DNA of 64,000 nt from CBDAPE01 sp965198325 (GCA_965198325.1 CBDAPE010000016.1:248001-312000), one strand, 5' to 3'. Positions 52,392-61,251 are shown, counted from the stretch's first letter. The notes: generated by a model not told the origin, from the letters alone. Translations and numbers: made by a program.

Positions 52392-54403
52392 CCGGTGCGG
52401 TCCATCACGAGATTATCGCTGGCGTCCGCCGCGGCGCGCCAACCGCCCGGAACCAGAATGGTCGAGGTCGTTTCCTCGATCAAGGCCGGGCCCGTCACGG
52501 TTTTGCCGGCCGCGAGGCCCGCCCGGGCCATCAGGCTGTAGCGGCAGGGCTCGCCGGCCTCCAGGATGGTTGCCTCGCGGGGCGGTGCGGCGAGGCCGCC
52601 GCTCTCGGCGAAGCGCGGGAGCTCATCGAGTGGGGCCGAGATAGAGAGGCGGAAATTGACGATTTCCACGCGCGCCCTGTCCACGTCGCCGAAGTTGAAA
52701 ACCTGTCGGTGACCCTCGGCGAATCGCTCCATCAGGCGGTCTGCAGTCAGGCCTACGATTTCGTCTTCCACGAAATCCACTGCCACCTCGTAGGCTTGGC
52801 CGACATAGCGCATGCCCAGCGTGTAGCCGTAGACCAGGTTTTGCGCGAGCCCGAGCGCGGCGAAGCCCTTAGCCTCCCGGGCCTTGATCGCGCCGAAGGT
52901 TTCGCGCACGGCGCCGGCGGCCGCCTCGTCGACCTCGAGCCGCCGGGTTTCGCTGGTGTGATGAACATAGTCTGCCGCCAGTAGGCCGTAGGCTGAGAGC
53001 ACGCCCGCGTTCGGCGGCACCAGGATGGTGCGGATGTCAAGCTCGTCGGCGACGAACGCCGCGTGCAGCGGCCCGGCGCCGCCATAGGGCACCAGAACAT
53101 AGTCCCGGGGGTCGCGGCCCCGTTCGGTGGAGATCAGCTGGATCGCCCGCACGATATTCGAGCTTGCAACCCGGATCGCGCTGTCGGCAACCGCTTCGAG
53201 GGTCATGTTGAACGGAGCGGCCAGGGGTTCGAAGGCGGCTCGGGCGGCGTCGGCGTTGAGTGCCATCTTGCCGCCGAGGAAGGCTTCCGGTTGAATCGTG
53301 CCGCGGATCACGTGGGCGTCGGTAATCGTCGGCGTCGTGCCGCCCCGGGCGTAGCAGGCCGGACCCGGTTCCGCCCCGGCGCTCTGGGGCCCGACCCGGA
53401 GCATGCCACCGTCGTCGATCCAGACGATCGAACCGCCGCCGGCGCCCACGGTTGCGATGTCGAGGACTGGCGAGCGTACGGGCAGGCCATCGATCTCCGT
53501 TTCGCTCGAGATCTTCGGTTTGCCGTTTTCCACCAGGCAGACATCCGTGCTGGTTCCGCCCATGTCGAACGAGATGAGATTGTCGTGGCCTGCGAGCGCT
53601 GCCCGCTTCACGGCGCCGATGACTCCGGCGGCGGGACCCGAGAATAGCGAGGCGATCGGGTTGCGCCGCATGCCCGCCGGCGGCAGCCGGCCGCCGTTCG
53701 ACTGCATGACGGAAAACCGGCCGTGGAACTGCTGCTCCGCCAGGCGCGTTTCGATACGGCTGAGATAGGTATCGAGCACGGGTTGCACGTAGGCCGAGAG
53801 CGTCGTCGTCGAGGCACGTTCGAACTCCCGGAACTCGCGGGTCACATCGGAGGAACAGGTCACGGGCAGGTCCGGGAAGTGGCGCCCGATGAGGGTTGCC
53901 AGCGCCTGCTCGTGAGCCGGGTTGGCGTAACCGTTGAGCAGGCAGATCGCGACCGCCTGATAGCCGCCTCCGCCGAGCCACTCGTGAAGCGAAGCGGCTG
54001 TGGCTCCTTCGTCGAGCGGTGTGACGACCGAGCCGTCGGCCGTGATCCGCTCCTCGACTTCGAAGCTGTCAAGCCGGTCGACCACCGGGGCGGCCTTGGC
54101 GTAGGCGAGATCATAGATCCGGGTCCGGCTCTGGCGCTGGAGCAGCAGGATGTCGCGAAAACCCTTGGTCGCGATGAAGGCGACCCGGGCGCCCTTTCGC
54201 TCCAGGATCGCGTTGGTCGAGACCGTCGAGCCGTGCACCAGATCGTCGATCCGGCCGGGTGAAAGGTCCGTCGCCTCGATCGCTGCGAATGCCCCCTCGT
54301 CGGGCCGCGCCGGCACGCTCGGCACCTTTGCGATCCGCACCGTGCCGCCGTCGATGGCAACGAGATCCGTGAAGGTTCCGCCGACTTCTACACCTACCCG
54401 CAT
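52388..54403 (-). CDS. hyuA: Hydantoinase A / 5-oxoprolinase-type subunit
   Basis: A 671-residue HyuA-family subunit of the actin-like ATPase superfamily. GVEVGGTFTDLVAID is the conserved phosphate-binding start, LISFDMGGTSTDVCLVE a second one, and VPYGGAGPLHAAFVADEL a later signature. It would provide ATP-driven activation for ring opening by HyuB. An SDR gene lies 62 bp upstream on the same strand, so SDR-hyuA-hyuB-M24 form one operon. Confidence 0.88.
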   Translation of the reverse strand: MRVGVEVGGTFTDLVAIDGGTVRIAKVPSVPARPDEGAFAAIEATDLSPGRIDDLVHGSTVSTNAILERKGARVAFIATKGFRDILLLQRQSRTRIYDLAYAKAAPVVDRLDSFEVEERITADGSVVTPLDEGATAASLHEWLGGGGYQAVAICLLNGYANPAHEQALATLIGRHFPDLPVTCSSDVTREFREFERASTTTLSAYVQPVLDTYLSRIETRLAEQQFHGRFSVMQSNGGRLPPAGMRRNPIASLFSGPAAGVIGAVKRAALAGHDNLISFDMGGTSTDVCLVENGKPKISSETEIDGLPVRSPVLDIATVGAGGGSIVWIDDGGMLRVGPQSAGAEPGPACYARGGTTPTITDAHVIRGTIQPEAFLGGKMALNADAARAAFEPLAAPFNMTLEAVADSAIRVASSNIVRAIQLISTERGRDPRDYVLVPYGGAGPLHAAFVADELDIRTILVPPNAGVLSAYGLLAADYVHHTSETRRLEVDEAAAGAVRETFGAIKAREAKGFAALGLAQNLVYGYTLGMRYVGQAYEVAVDFVEDEIVGLTADRLMERFAEGHRQVFNFGDVDRARVEIVNFRLSISAPLDELPRFAESGGLAAPPREATILEAGEPCRYSLMARAGLAAGKTVTGPALIEETTSTILVPGGWRAAADASDNLVMDRTG

Positions 54404-54465
54404 GATGGCCTCCCGCGCGCGACACTAGAGGCTTGCACGCCGTCTGTAAATCGCGTCCCGGTCGA

Positions 54466-55230
54466 TCAGGTGATGGTCTTACCGCCATCGATTACGATGG
54501 TTTCGCCGGTCATGTAGGCCGACGCGTCCGAGGCGAGAAGAAGCAGCGGGCCTTCGAGGTCTTCCGGCGTGCCGAATCGCTTCATGGGATTCTTGAGGCG
54601 CTGTTTCTCGCCGTCCGGGCTGTTGACGAAATTCGCCGTCATCGGCGTCTCGATATAGGAGAAGGCGAGGGAATTGACCCGGATTCCCGATCCCGCCAGT
54701 TCGAGGCCGAGGCATTTGGTCAGGTGGATAAGTCCCGCTTTCGCGGCGCAATAGACCGAAAGGTCCCGGGTTGCCTGAATCCCGCCGGTCGACGAGATGT
54801 TGACGAGGCTGCCGCCCGCGCCGCGTTCGACCATCGCTCTTGCTACGGCCTGGGCAACGAAAAAGCAGCCTTTCAGGTTGGTATCGAGCACGGAATCCCA
54901 GTCGTCTTCGGTCATATCGAGAAAGGGCCCGACCCGGGCGACGCCCGCGTTGTTGACCAGAATGTCGATCGGCGCGAAGTCCCGCTCGATGCCCGCGACG
55001 GTCTGGGTCACCTGGGTCGAATCGGTCACGTCGAGCTGAACCGCGAACGCCTTGCGCCCGGTCGCCGTAATCGCGGTCGCGGTCTCCGCAAGGGCGTCGA
55101 CGCGTCGCGCCGCCACCGCCACGTCGGCGCCTGCCTGCGCCAGCATGAGCGAGAAGTCTCGTCCCAGGCCACCCGAGGCGCCCGTGACCAGCGCGGTCTT
55201 GCCGTCCAGCGCGAAGAGATCGTTGGTCAA
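54466..55230 (-). CDS. Short-chain dehydrogenase/reductase (SDR)
   Basis: A 254-residue classical SDR with TGASGGLGRD, NNAG, Ser in VNISST and YCAAK, all catalytic residues present. Start is TTG at 55230 with AAGGGGG upstream. It heads the hyuA-hyuB-M24 operon and is divergent from the Rieske oxygenase gene (225 bp gap). Confidence 0.87.
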   Translation of the reverse strand: MTNDLFALDGKTALVTGASGGLGRDFSLMLAQAGADVAVAARRVDALAETATAITATGRKAFAVQLDVTDSTQVTQTVAGIERDFAPIDILVNNAGVARVGPFLDMTEDDWDSVLDTNLKGCFFVAQAVARAMVERGAGGSLVNISSTGGIQATRDLSVYCAAKAGLIHLTKCLGLELAGSGIRVNSLAFSYIETPMTANFVNSPDGEKQRLKNPMKRFGTPEDLEGPLLLLASDASAYMTGETIVIDGGKTIT

Positions 55231-55320
55231 TTATTTTTGCCCCCTTTTGCGCGCAAGCGTACACTCACCGGTCGTCCGTCGTCCATGATGCAACGGGCGC
55301 CGTAGATGGGAAGAGAGACA

Positions 55321-55452
55321 ATGGTGCGCGATTCGGAATATGACGGTCTGTCGAACCGGTCAAGATCGGCCCGATATCTCGTGCTCGAAATCCGCGCATG
55401 TTCTGGGGAACGACGTCGCTGCCCGAACGGCGGACGGCCTGAAGGAGGGTAG
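55321..55452 (+). CDS. Possible small upstream ORF before the Rieske oxygenase gene
   Basis: A 43-codon frame from ATG 55321 to TAG 55452, with AAGAGAG upstream. It ends 3 bp before the oxygenase ATG at 55456, and the oxygenase Shine-Dalgarno sequence (GGAGG) lies within its last codons. Its translation (basic, Ser/Arg-rich) matches no family I know. It could be a leader that couples or controls oxygenase translation, or a chance frame. Confidence 0.3.
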   Translation: MVRDSEYDGLSNRSRSARYLVLEIRACSGERRRCPNGGRPEGG

Positions 55453-55455
55453 CAC

Positions 55456-56721
55456 ATGAGTATGGCGGTCGTTGCCGAAATCATCGGGCGCGAGACGCTC
55501 GAAAGCCTCAAGAAACCCACGGGCAAGGCGAGAGGCCTGCCCGGCGTCGCCTATACCAGCGAAAAGATGCTTCGGCTCGAGAACGAGAAGCTGTTTCCCC
55601 GGGTCTGGGTGCAAGCCGGCTTGACCCACGAGCTCGCAAATCCCGGCGATACCACGCTGGCCACGGTCGCGGGCCGCCCGCTCATCCTGGTGCGCAGTCC
55701 CGGCGGCGAGATCAAGGCGTTCTATAATTCCTGCTCCCACCGCGGTACTCAGCTTTGCAAGCGCAACGCCCGGCGGCGCAAGAATTTCATCTGCCCCTAT
55801 CACACCTGGAAGTTCGATCTCGACGGCCGCCTCCTCGAGACACCCAACTTCAACGGCCACGAAGACGGTCGCGTCATCGGCTACAGGCTCGAAAACCTCG
55901 GTCTGCACCAGGTGCGCTGCGACGTCTGGTACAAGTGGGTATTCGTCAATCTAGACGGCAAGGCTCCGCCGCTTGCGGATTACATGTTCCCCTTCACCGA
56001 TCGGCTGCGGGGCTACGATTTCAATGTGCTCGAGCATGGCGGGGCCTTCACCTTCGAGATGGAAACCAACTGGAAGCTCATCCAGGAGAACTACAACGAG
56101 GGCCTCCACGTCCGCAACATCCATCCCCTGCTCAATGCGGCTGAGGCCTATTACGAACACTCGAACGTTCTCGACGATACCTATATGGGCACGGTCGTCG
56201 ATGCGGGCATCGACCTCTCCGAGGCGCCCGTGCCGCTGCCCCTTTATCCCGATCCGCCGCAGCGCATGAAGTTCGAGGAGCAGCAGGCCCAGGACTTTGC
56301 GACCGGCTTCAACAACATCAACATGTTTCCCAATTTCAAGTTCGTCGCCGGGCCGAACCACGCCGCCTCGGGCACCGAATACGCACTCGGACCCGGACGT
56401 GTCCGCCAGCGCTGGGACGTGTTCTTCATCGGCGACGCCGCGACCAAGCCCGAATACGAGCCTGCGCGCAAGGAAATCGTCGACTTTTATAGAATGACCT
56501 TCCAGGAGGACAAGGCGATCCTCGAAGCGCTCCAGAAAGGCCATCAGGCCGGGCAGCAAGGCGGCATCTTCGCCGAGACATGGGAAGGCACGGTCCATCA
56601 CTTCCAGCGCCTCGTGATCGATTGCCTGACCTCCCGCAAACAGCCTTTTACCGGCCCCAACCGGCGCTATCGAAAACGCACGCGGCACGGCGGGCCGACG
56701 AGCTGGGGTCGCTCGATCTGA
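55456..56721 (+). CDS. Rieske non-haem iron oxygenase, alpha subunit (quaternary-ammonium type)
   Basis: A 421-residue ring-hydroxylating-type oxygenase. Rieske cluster ligands: Cys93, His95 (CSHRGT) and Cys113, His116 (CPYHTW). Mononuclear iron ligands: His218 and His223 (HVRNIH) and Asp352. The bridging residue is Glu215, as in carnitine oxygenase CntA, rather than the Asp of aromatic dioxygenases. This suggests N-demethylation or hydroxylation of a quaternary or N-methyl amine such as glycine betaine, carnitine or a betaine. No reductase gene is in the window. GGAGG precedes the start. Confidence 0.86.
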   Translation: MSMAVVAEIIGRETLESLKKPTGKARGLPGVAYTSEKMLRLENEKLFPRVWVQAGLTHELANPGDTTLATVAGRPLILVRSPGGEIKAFYNSCSHRGTQLCKRNARRRKNFICPYHTWKFDLDGRLLETPNFNGHEDGRVIGYRLENLGLHQVRCDVWYKWVFVNLDGKAPPLADYMFPFTDRLRGYDFNVLEHGGAFTFEMETNWKLIQENYNEGLHVRNIHPLLNAAEAYYEHSNVLDDTYMGTVVDAGIDLSEAPVPLPLYPDPPQRMKFEEQQAQDFATGFNNINMFPNFKFVAGPNHAASGTEYALGPGRVRQRWDVFFIGDAATKPEYEPARKEIVDFYRMTFQEDKAILEALQKGHQAGQQGGIFAETWEGTVHHFQRLVIDCLTSRKQPFTGPNRRYRKRTRHGGPTSWGRSI

Positions 56722-56832
56722 CCCAGTCGCCCGCGAATCAAAGGGCTTTTCCGTCCCGCATGGGCCGCTATAGTTGCCGCCATCGATGACCGGGGCCCCA
56801 TGGGGCCGCTGGAAACTTGGAGAGAGAACGTG

Positions 56833-57261
56833 ATGGTGCAGATCGCAGTTTCGGACAGGATCAAGGCGTCGGCCGACGAGGTTTGGGCGCTGGTGGGGCC
56901 GTTCAACAATCTCGAAAAGTTCGATCCCGGCGTTGCCAGGAGCGTGCTCGAGGACGGCGGGTCGAAACGCCGCCTCGATATCGTCGACGCCGGCCAGATC
57001 CTCGAGCGGCTGCTCAACTACGACCATGAAGGGCGCACCTATCGCTGGCAGCATCTGGAGATCGTCGATGTGCCGATGCCGATCGTCAATTTCTTCGCGA
57101 CCATCTCGGTCCGGGAAGACGAACCGGGCAAAACCTGCATTTTCGAGATGACGGCGACCTTCGATCCCGCGCCCGGTGAGACGGAAGATGCTGTCGAAGA
57201 GTTGATGGCAACCGATTTCCAGGGTCCCATCGCGAACGTCAAGGCGATGTTCGAGGGCTGA
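56833..57261 (+). CDS. SRPBCC superfamily protein (polyketide cyclase/dehydrase-like)
   Basis: A 142-residue START/SRPBCC-fold protein (IKASADEVWALVGPFNNLEKFDPGV), a helix-grip hydrophobic-ligand binder. It lies 111 bp after the Rieske oxygenase gene on the same strand. Members of this broad fold act as lyases, cyclases or ligand carriers; function here is unknown. Start chosen at ATG 56833, with GGAGAGAG about 8 bp upstream; an ATG 33 bp earlier is possible. Confidence 0.8.
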   Translation: MVQIAVSDRIKASADEVWALVGPFNNLEKFDPGVARSVLEDGGSKRRLDIVDAGQILERLLNYDHEGRTYRWQHLEIVDVPMPIVNFFATISVREDEPGKTCIFEMTATFDPAPGETEDAVEELMATDFQGPIANVKAMFEG

Positions 57262-57270
57262 AGAACCGGG

Positions 57271-58017
57271 TCAGGTCGTGCTGTTCAGCGATATCGTGAG
57301 ATAGGCCGCCGCGGTCAGGCGTCGTTCGTCGGTCATCTTCACGCCGCTTTCCTTTTTCAGCCGGAGCGGGCCGGGCGATGACGGATTTTTCCGGATACCG
57401 GAGGCTTGCGCTCTTAAGGTTTCAGCCTCGCCGGCTCGTCCCAGCGCATCGAGACAGGCCGCGCGCGCCTCGCAGATCCGGGCGAGGCCCATGTCCCGGT
57501 GGCCGATGCCCGTGGCGCGCTGCTCGACGGCGGAGACCGTGAGGAATTCGGCATCCGTGGCGTTTCCGTCTGCAAGAAGGAGTCGGGCAAGGTTGGCCCG
57601 GGTCGCGGCCTCGCCGGCCGCCGCAAGCCCCGTCTGGATGTGCCGACGCAGCGCCTTGAGGTTATCCCCGTGGCGCTGCTCGAGACGCATGTGAAAGCTC
57701 GAGCTTCGCGCCGGCAGGACAACGTCCATTCGCGCGACCCAGTCCGGGGTCTTGGTCCAGAGCGCGAGCGCCTCGCGATAGAGCGCTGCCGCCGCGCATC
57801 CATCGCCGCCGCCCGCGAGAACCGTGGCGCGGTTGCTTAAGGTCGCCGCCCGGCGCGGGTCGTCCTGATCGAAACTTCGGGTCAGGGCGTCGGCGGTCTG
57901 CCACAGCCTTTCTGCGTCGGCGTGGTGGTTCGCTTCGAGCGCCTCGTAGCCATCGGTCGCGATCCATTCCCAAAACAGGTCGAGCGCAACCCACGGCAGG
58001 CGCGGTTCGCCGGTCAC
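57271..58017 (-). CDS. TPR-like protein of unknown function
   Basis: A 248-residue soluble protein rich in helix pairs of tetratricopeptide type (ADAERLWQTADALTRSF, ATLSNRATVLAGGGDG, AALYREALALW, LARLLLADGNATDAEFLTV). No catalytic motif is visible and I do not recognise a specific family. It converges with the SRPBCC gene (9 bp) and lies 66 bp downstream of livF on the same strand, so it may be co-transcribed with the transporter ATPases. Confidence 0.7.
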   Translation of the reverse strand: MTGEPRLPWVALDLFWEWIATDGYEALEANHHADAERLWQTADALTRSFDQDDPRRAATLSNRATVLAGGGDGCAAAALYREALALWTKTPDWVARMDVVLPARSSSFHMRLEQRHGDNLKALRRHIQTGLAAAGEAATRANLARLLLADGNATDAEFLTVSAVEQRATGIGHRDMGLARICEARAACLDALGRAGEAETLRAQASGIRKNPSSPGPLRLKKESGVKMTDERRLTAAAYLTISLNSTT

Positions 58018-58083
58018 GGCGACCGTCCGGCAGACCTGTCGGAGAATGGATGGGAGGGGTCGGTAACGATCGGCGCGGCGCCG

Positions 58084-58791
58084 CTACATGCCGAGATAGG
58101 CTTTGCGCACATGGTCGTCCTCGTGCAGCTTCTCGGCCGCGCCCTCCAGTGCGATGTTCCCGGTTTCCAGGACATAGCCGTATTTTGCCAGGCTGAGCGC
58201 CATTTCGGAGTTCTGCTCGACCAGTACGATCGGCACACCGGTGGCGTTGACCTCGCGGATGATCTTAGCGATTTCCTGGACCATGATCGGCGACAATCCG
58301 ATCGAGGGTTCGTCCATGAGCAGCAGGCGGGGGCGCGACATCAGGGCTCGGCCCATGGCGAGCATTTGCTGTTCGCCGCCGGAGAGCGTCTTGCCCTGTT
58401 GAGAGCGGCGCTCCTTGAGCACGGGAAAGTGCGAATAGACCGATTCGAGGTCTTCCGCTATCGCGCCCTTGTCCATGCGCAGGTACGCACCCGTGTTGAG
58501 GTTTTCGAGCACGGTCAGATCGGGAAAGATACGCCGGCCTTCGGGCACATGGGCGACGCCGCGCTTGACGATCTTGTCGGGGCTGAGCCGGTCAATCCGG
58601 TTGCCGTCGAACCAGATTTCACCTGCCGACGGGTGCTTGAGTCCCGAAATGGTCCGGAGCGTCGTGCTCTTGCCCGCGCCGTTGGCGCCGATCAGAGTGA
58701 TGATCTCGTCGCCCTCGACCTGAAGCGAGATGCCTCTTACGGCGGCGACTTTTTGGTAGTAGACCTCGATATTCTTGACTTCGAGCAGCAT
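58084..58791 (-). CDS. livF: Branched-chain amino acid-type ABC transporter ATP-binding protein LivF
   Basis: A 235-residue ABC ATPase of the LivF type. Walker A GANGAGKST at 35-43, Q-loop region HVPEGRRIFPDLTVLENL (a LivF signature), ABC signature LSGGE at 136-140 and Walker B LLLMDEP at 157-163. With LivG it energises LivHM import. It starts 3 bp after the livG stop. Confidence 0.94.
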   Translation of the reverse strand: MLLEVKNIEVYYQKVAAVRGISLQVEGDEIITLIGANGAGKSTTLRTISGLKHPSAGEIWFDGNRIDRLSPDKIVKRGVAHVPEGRRIFPDLTVLENLNTGAYLRMDKGAIAEDLESVYSHFPVLKERRSQQGKTLSGGEQQMLAMGRALMSRPRLLLMDEPSIGLSPIMVQEIAKIIREVNATGVPIVLVEQNSEMALSLAKYGYVLETGNIALEGAAEKLHEDDHVRKAYLGM

Positions 58792-58794
58792 GGT

Positions 58795-59544
58795 TCAGCC
58801 CGTCCCCAGATAGGCTTCGATGACGTCCTTGTTGTTCCGGATCTCGTCGGGCGTGCCCGCCGCGAGAAGCTTGCCGAAATTGAGCACGGTGATCTTTTCG
58901 CACAGCCCCATCACCGCCTGCATGTCGTGTTCGACGAGGAGGATCGTGATGCCCTGGTCGCGGACCTTCCGGATCAGCTCCATCATCTGGCGGGTTTCCT
59001 CTGGGTTCATGCCCGTGAACGGCTCGTCGAGCATGAGCAGGGTCGGTTCCGCTGCCAGTCCGATGGCGATTCCCAGCGCGCGCTGATGGCCGTGCGAGAG
59101 GTTGGCTGCGAGTTCGTCGATTACGTCGCCTAGGCCGAGAAATTCCAGAATGTCCCGCGCTTTCTGTTCGTTGTCCCGCTCGCTTTTCTTGGCCGTGCCG
59201 AGAAGCGCCGTCCACATGTTCTGCTTGGTGTGCAGATAACGCCCGACAATCACATTGTCGAGCGTGGTGAATTCCTGGAACAGGGTCGTGCCCTGGAAGG
59301 TGCGCACCGCCCCTTTCTTGGCAATCTGGTGCATCTTCATGCCGGCGATATTCTCGCCGTTGAAGACGATCTTGCCCTTGTCGGGAACGTAAAAGCCGCT
59401 GACCAGATTGAACGTCGTCGTCTTGCCGGCGCCGTTCGGCCCGATCAGACCGTGGATTTCGCCCGCCTCGAGCCCGAAGGTCAGGTCGCTCACCGCGGCG
59501 AGACCGCCGAAACTCTTGCTCAGTCCGTCGAGTTCGATCAGCAC
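58795..59544 (-). CDS. livG: Branched-chain amino acid-type ABC transporter ATP-binding protein LivG
   Basis: A 249-residue LivG-type ABC ATPase: Walker A GPNGAGKTT, FQGTTLFQEFTTLDNV, signature LSHGHQRALGIA and Walker B LLMLDEPFTGMNPEE, all typical of LivG. The start is GTG at 59544, with GGGAG eight bases upstream; a GTG at 59565 would lie upstream of that site and is less likely. Confidence 0.93.
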   Translation of the reverse strand: MLIELDGLSKSFGGLAAVSDLTFGLEAGEIHGLIGPNGAGKTTTFNLVSGFYVPDKGKIVFNGENIAGMKMHQIAKKGAVRTFQGTTLFQEFTTLDNVIVGRYLHTKQNMWTALLGTAKKSERDNEQKARDILEFLGLGDVIDELAANLSHGHQRALGIAIGLAAEPTLLMLDEPFTGMNPEETRQMMELIRKVRDQGITILLVEHDMQAVMGLCEKITVLNFGKLLAAGTPDEIRNNKDVIEAYLGTG

Positions 59545-59625
59545 GATTATGACTCCCAAGTCCACGAGGACTTCGCGGCGGGGGCAAATACACCAAATAT
59601 TGTGCTCGTCGGCAACGTCTTAATT

Positions 59626-59657
59626 CCAATTACGCTGTCCGATCCCCGGATAATTGG
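59626..59657. promoter_or_regulatory. Inverted repeat in the livG / binding-protein divergent region
   Basis: CCAATTA (59626-59632) is the exact reverse complement of TAATTGG (59651-59657), with an inner TCCG/CGGA pair (59638-59641, 59647-59650). It lies 82 bp upstream of the livG start in the 432-bp divergent gap (59545-59976). The rest of the gap is unremarkable except for the hairpin below. Possibly an operator for a regulator of the transporter. Confidence 0.4.
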
Positions 59658-59900
59658 CTCCGGTTCCGGACGGAGCGCTGGTCGGGTGGTGTTGCCCGGT
59701 TGACCCGGTGGAGGTTGGCCGGCAGGACGGACGGCATGCGGAAATGAAAGCGTGCGCATCGCGCCGCCTGCGTCGAATGCCGGTTTGAATGATGGAATGT
59801 CTGCGCGACGATGGCTAAGGCGGGCAAATTTATGACGCCAGTTCCGTTGACCTTGCGGCCTCCTTGGCGTTCAATAAGGGCAGGGGAAAGCGAACGAAGT

Positions 59901-59924
59901 GCGGATGCGTCATTGCGCGTCCGC
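59901..59924 (+). promoter_or_regulatory. Hairpin in the leader of the binding-protein gene
   Basis: GCGGATGCG (59901-59909), loop TCATTG, CGCGTCCGC (59916-59924) forms a nine-pair stem with one G-U pair. It lies 52 bp before the ATG at 59977 and is followed by an A- and T-rich stretch with a run of six T about 13 bases later. It could be an attenuator or an mRNA-stabilising element. Confidence 0.4.
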
Positions 59925-59976
59925 AAACGATAAAAATGTTTTTTGGTCCCTCACGATCAACAAGGGAGTTACTGAC

Positions 59977-61251
59977 ATGACAAACAAATTCACACGCCGG
60001 AAATTCATGAAGGCCTCGGCGGCGGGCGCAGGCGCGCTTGCTGCGACGAGCGCGTTCAAGGCCAAGACGGCGTTGGCCAAGGACGAGGTCATCAAGGTCG
60101 GCTTTTGCGTCGATCTCACCGCCGATGCGGCGGCGTGGGGCCTACCCGGTCTCTACGGCGTCGATATCTGGCTCGAAGACCTGAACAGCCGCGGCGGCAT
60201 CAACGTCGGCGGCAAGATGCTGCCTGTCGAGGTCTTCCCCTACGACGACCAGTTCGACGTCACCAAGACCATGGTCGGCGTCAAGAAGCTGCTCTTCGAA
60301 GACGAGGTTGACTTCATGATCCTGCTCGCCGGCCCGCCCGCCCAGGCGCCTCAGGACATCCTGACCCGCAACGAGATGATGTCCTCGACCTTGGCGCCGT
60401 CCGACATGTCGACGGATACGCCCTATCTGGTGGCGATGGTCGAGACTCACCCGCTCTACAACACGACGGGCATCGACTGGGCCAAGCGCAACAACCCCGA
60501 TCTCAAGACCATGGCGGTGATCACCCAGAACGACGAGATCGGCTTCGCCTCGCTCGCGACCTATCGTGCCGCGGCAGAGGTGGCAGGCATCGAGATCATC
60601 GAGGAGAAGCTGTTCGGCTTCGAGACGATCGATTTCGCGCCGGTCGTCGCTCCGGTGATTGCGATGGAGCCCGACATCATGTGTTGGGACACGGCCTACC
60701 CGGACTACGTCAATCTGCTGACCGAGCAGGCCTTCCAGCAAGGTTACCAGGGCCAGTTCGTGACCTGCACCTTCGACGGCTATCCGCTGATCATCGAGAA
60801 GTCGTCGCCGGAATTCATGGAGGGCGCGGTCTGGCAGTTCCCGGACTTCGACGATGCCATACTCACGGGCCCGGACATCAATTTCTCGAACCCCAAGCAG
60901 TTCTTCGACCTTTACGAGGAGCGCCATCCGGGCGCGTGGAATGCGGTGTCCTGGGAATATGCTGGCATCCTCGAGATGTGGAAGGCAGGGGTCGAGGCTG
61001 CAGGCGACTATCACAAGCTTGCACCCTACGAGGCGCTCAAGTCGTTCGATCCGGTGCCGCACGTCTTTGGACCCGGCAAGTGGTGGGGCAAAGAGGTGTT
61101 CGGCGTCGACAACGCGGTGGTCGGCAACTGGCCGGTCGTTCGCATGGACAGTGCCAAGGCGGTCATCGTCGAGATGTCGGACAACCTGACCTGGCTGAAC
61201 GATAATCTCGACACCTACATCCGGCACAACAAGGAGCTGAATGTCATCTGA
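59977..61251 (+). CDS. ABC transporter substrate-binding protein, Liv/peripla_BP_6 type, with Tat-like signal
   Basis: A 424-residue periplasmic binding protein. The N-terminus FTRRKFMKASAAGAGALAA has a twin-arginine (RRKFMK) signal and a hydrophobic core with cleavage likely after TALA. The mature part begins KVGFCVDLTADAAAWG and follows the branched-chain amino acid binding-protein fold (LNSRGGINVGGKMLPVEV). Ligand unknown; a neighbouring catabolic region suggests an amino acid or N-containing compound. AAGGGAG precedes ATG 59977. The gene ends at a rho-independent terminator. Confidence 0.88.
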   Translation: MTNKFTRRKFMKASAAGAGALAATSAFKAKTALAKDEVIKVGFCVDLTADAAAWGLPGLYGVDIWLEDLNSRGGINVGGKMLPVEVFPYDDQFDVTKTMVGVKKLLFEDEVDFMILLAGPPAQAPQDILTRNEMMSSTLAPSDMSTDTPYLVAMVETHPLYNTTGIDWAKRNNPDLKTMAVITQNDEIGFASLATYRAAAEVAGIEIIEEKLFGFETIDFAPVVAPVIAMEPDIMCWDTAYPDYVNLLTEQAFQQGYQGQFVTCTFDGYPLIIEKSSPEFMEGAVWQFPDFDDAILTGPDINFSNPKQFFDLYEERHPGAWNAVSWEYAGILEMWKAGVEAAGDYHKLAPYEALKSFDPVPHVFGPGKWWGKEVFGVDNAVVGNWPVVRMDSAKAVIVEMSDNLTWLNDNLDTYIRHNKELNVI

